Part shown: positions 5,488-7,066 of the stretch, piece after piece | Position numbering within the stretch: the stretch's first letter is position 1 | How the letters are laid out: every line of letters begins with the position of its first letter | Source: Vulcanococcus sp. SFB_649D_100_25 | Lineage (GTDB): Bacteria; Cyanobacteriota; Cyanobacteriia; PCC-6307; Cyanobiaceae | Reading direction: 5' to 3' | Length of the DNA: 7,066 nucleotides | NCBI GenBank assembly: GCA_030833825.1 | Contig: JAURGL010000088.1 | Span: forward strand, 1 to 7,066 | Made by a program: the position numbers and the translations under genes | Notes under the pieces: generated by a model | What the model was told of the DNA's origin: nothing | Database searches by the model: none | Seen by the model: only the letters and a program-made list of their open reading frames with translations

Positions 5488-5526
5488 ATGCCTTGCAAAG
5501 CCGGCAACGATCGGGTGGGTTGCCGA

Positions 5527-6348
5527 TCAGCCGAAGCGGCCGCTCACGTAATCGAGCGTGGCCTGTTGCTGCGGTGAGTTGAAGATCATCCCGGTTTCGG
5601 CGAATTCCACCAGGGCACCCACCTTGCGGTCACTGCCGGGTTGGGCACTCACATTGAAGAAACCCGTGAGATCGCTCACCCGCACTGCTTGCTGCATGTT
5701 GTGAGTCACGATCACGATCGTGTAATTCTTCTTGAGTTCATGCATCATTTCCTCGATTTTGAGGGTCGAGATCGGATCGAGGGCTGAGCAAGGTTCATCC
5801 ATCAGGATCACCTCCGGCTCAATGGCGATCGTTCTTGCAATGCAGAGGCGTTGTTGCTGCCCGCCGGAGAGGGCATAGCCGCTGTCCCGCAGTTTGTCCT
5901 TGGTCTCGTCCCACAGGGCTGCTTTGCGCAGGGACCGTTCGACCAACTCGTCCATGTCACCGCGGTAGCCATTGATCCTGGCTCCAAAGGCGATGTTGTC
6001 GTAGATGCTTTTGGGGAAGGGGTTGGGCTTCTGGAAGACCATCCCAATCCGTCGCCTCACCTCGACCGGGTCAATGTCGCGGCGGTATAGGTCCTGTCCG
6101 TGGAAGATGACCCGCCCCCTGATCGAGCAACCGTCGATCAGGTCATTCATCCGGTTCAGAGCTCGCAGGACCGTGCTCTTACCGCAACCTGACGGGCCGA
6201 TGAATGCGGTGACCTTGCCCTTGGGGATGTCCATGTGAACGCCACGCACTGCCTCCTTGTTCCCGTAACTGATCGAGAGGTCCTGAAGCGAGAGGCAGAC
6301 CTCGTCGTTGCCCTGGCTCGGGGTCTGGCTGGCGGGAGAGGCGGACAT
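5527..6348 (-). CDS. pstB: PstB, phosphate ABC transporter ATP-binding protein
   Basis: A 273-residue ATPase that powers the PstSCAB high-affinity phosphate importer at the inner face of the plasma membrane. It is a complete nucleotide-binding domain: Walker A GPSGCGKST (51-59), Q-loop Q106 in MVFQKPNPFPKSIYDN, signature LSGGQQQR (160-167), Walker B VILMDEP (180-186, catalytic E185), D-loop SALD and H-switch H216 in VTHN. KPNPFP after the Q-loop and the NRMNDL segment following Walker A are PstB-specific. ATG 6348 is chosen; it gives a short unconserved lead (about 18 residues) before CLSLQDLSISYG. The frame is open upstream to a TTG at 6447 that would overlap pstA by 23 bases, but that extension looks non-coding. 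No Shine-Dalgarno is seen. pstA ends 76 bases upstream, so the two are probably in one operon, usually induced by phosphate starvation; no Pho box is visible here. Confidence 0.96.
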   Translation of the reverse strand: MSASPASQTPSQGNDEVCLSLQDLSISYGNKEAVRGVHMDIPKGKVTAFIGPSGCGKSTVLRALNRMNDLIDGCSIRGRVIFHGQDLYRRDIDPVEVRRRIGMVFQKPNPFPKSIYDNIAFGARINGYRGDMDELVERSLRKAALWDETKDKLRDSGYALSGGQQQRLCIARTIAIEPEVILMDEPCSALDPISTLKIEEMMHELKKNYTIVIVTHNMQQAVRVSDLTGFFNVSAQPGSDRKVGALVEFAETGMIFNSPQQQATLDYVSGRFG

Positions 6349-6424
6349 CACGGGTGGATTGAGAGAGGCGTGGAGCTGTGGCGGGGATGGCGCGTTAGAC
6401 AGTTTGAGTGGACGGCTGATCTGA

Positions 6425-7066
6425 TCACTGCCGTGACAGATGGCCAAGCCAGCGGGCGAGCAGGTTGGCCAGAAGGATCATCACCACCAGCACAAAGGAG
6501 GAGGCCCAGGCCAGGGCGATCTGGGCTTCGTAGGGCATGATCGCGAAGTTGTAGATCAACACCGACATTGAGGCGATTGGGTTGAGTAACCCATCGGCCC
6601 AGAAGGGAGAAAACAGGGCGGTGAAGATCAGGGGAGCTGTTTCACCAGCTGCTCGAGCAATGCCCAGAACCACACCTGTTGCGATCGGTGCGATGGCCGC
6701 AGGGAGGGTGACCCGGGTGATCGTGATCACCTTCGAGGCCCCAACCCCCATCGCTCCCCAACGAAGCTCCTGAGGGACGAGCTTCAGGCCCTCATCGGTG
6801 GTTTTGATCACCGTCGGGATCATCAAGACCGCCAGGGCCATGCCGCCTGCCAGGGCGCTGTAGCTGTGGCCCATCAGGACCCGCGTACTGACGATCAATC
6901 CATAGATGAAGACGCCGCAGATGATCGATGGCACACCCGCCAGCACGTTGGTCCCGAAGCGAACGAACTGGGCGAAGGGACCTGAGCGGGAATATTCCGC
7001 CAGATAGATCCCGCCCCCGACCCCGACCGGGATTGCAATCAGGCTGGCAATCAGGCTGATCAGGAG
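6425..7066 (-). CDS. pstA: PstA, phosphate ABC transporter permease (C-terminal part)
   Basis: The last 213 residues of the PstA membrane permease, cut by the right window edge; the start lies beyond position 7066. Several hydrophobic helices are visible: LLISLIASLIAIPVGVGGGI at the fragment's beginning, LAGVPSIICGVFIYGLIV (42-59), the AGGMALAVLMIPTVI region (73-87), and the final ASSFVLVVMILLANLLARWL. The EAA-type loop that contacts the PstB ATPase is present as ELRWGAMGVGASKVITITRV then TLP (about 100-122), with the conserved Gly and the final LP. LAGVPSI and ARAAGETAPLIFTA are characteristic of PstA rather than PstC. With pstB next downstream the identity is secure. pstC, and often pstS, would be expected further upstream outside the window. 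Confidence 0.95.
   Translation of the reverse strand, partial: LLISLIASLIAIPVGVGGGIYLAEYSRSGPFAQFVRFGTNVLAGVPSIICGVFIYGLIVSTRVLMGHSYSALAGGMALAVLMIPTVIKTTDEGLKLVPQELRWGAMGVGASKVITITRVTLPAAIAPIATGVVLGIARAAGETAPLIFTALFSPFWADGLLNPIASMSVLIYNFAIMPYEAQIALAWASSFVLVVMILLANLLARWLGHLSRQ

Noticed and set aside
6349..6447. A 33-residue N-terminal extension of pstB starting at a TTG inside pstA
   Set aside because: The extension has no PstB-like sequence and would overlap pstA; ATG 6348 gives a normal family length.
1..7066. HIP1 palindromes (GCGATCGC), CRISPR repeats, insertion sequences or attachment sites
   Set aside because: No full GCGATCGC was found (only partial forms such as GGCGATCG), no regularly spaced repeats, no transposase-like proteins, and no duplicated tRNA 3' end suggesting integration at tRNA-Ser.

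Overview
The window looks like ordinary chromosome from a GC-rich picocyanobacterium, most likely of the marine or freshwater Synechococcus/Cyanobium group. This rests on recognised protein types: a DUF3598 protein, a plant-FdC2-like [2Fe-2S] ferredoxin, a small bacterial-type ferredoxin of the kind cyanobacteria carry, and cyanobacterial forms of HtpG, HisZ and PstB. The cyanobacterial repeat GCGATCGC (HIP1) does not occur here, which fits the picocyanobacterial clade. No mobile element, CRISPR array, phage gene or defence gene was seen.

Layout, left to right. Positions 1-675 hold the N-terminal third of htpG (minus strand, running off the left edge). A 131-base divergent spacer separates it from a plus-strand DUF3598 gene (807-1637). 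That gene's 3' end overlaps tail to tail with the last gene of a long minus-strand series. Read in its own direction, the series is: FdC2-like ferredoxin (5217-4852), inositol-monophosphatase-family enzyme (4855-3941), hisZ (3912-2737), 4Fe-4S-type ferredoxin (2700-2476), a 60-aa SH3-like small protein (2385-2203), an 87-aa unknown (2134-1871), and a 94-aa zinc-ribbon membrane protein (1864-1580). The first four genes are packed with a 4-base overlap or gaps under 40 bases and probably form one transcript. The last three have gaps of 90, 68 and 6 bases. Facing away from the ferredoxin is tRNA-Ser(GGA) (5336-5422), followed by a strong intrinsic terminator. At the right edge are pstB and the 3' part of pstA, the ATPase and a permease subunit of the high-affinity phosphate ABC transporter, with the rest of the operon presumably beyond the window.

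Functions are mostly housekeeping: chaperone, histidine biosynthesis control (HisZ), sugar or inositol phosphate dephosphorylation, electron transfer and phosphate uptake. I found no convincing new system. The points most worth a second look are the IMPase-HisZ pairing between two different ferredoxin types, the two small genes that share a reading frame across one stop codon, the nested inverted repeat after the second ferredoxin, and the lack of an ATG start for htpG.
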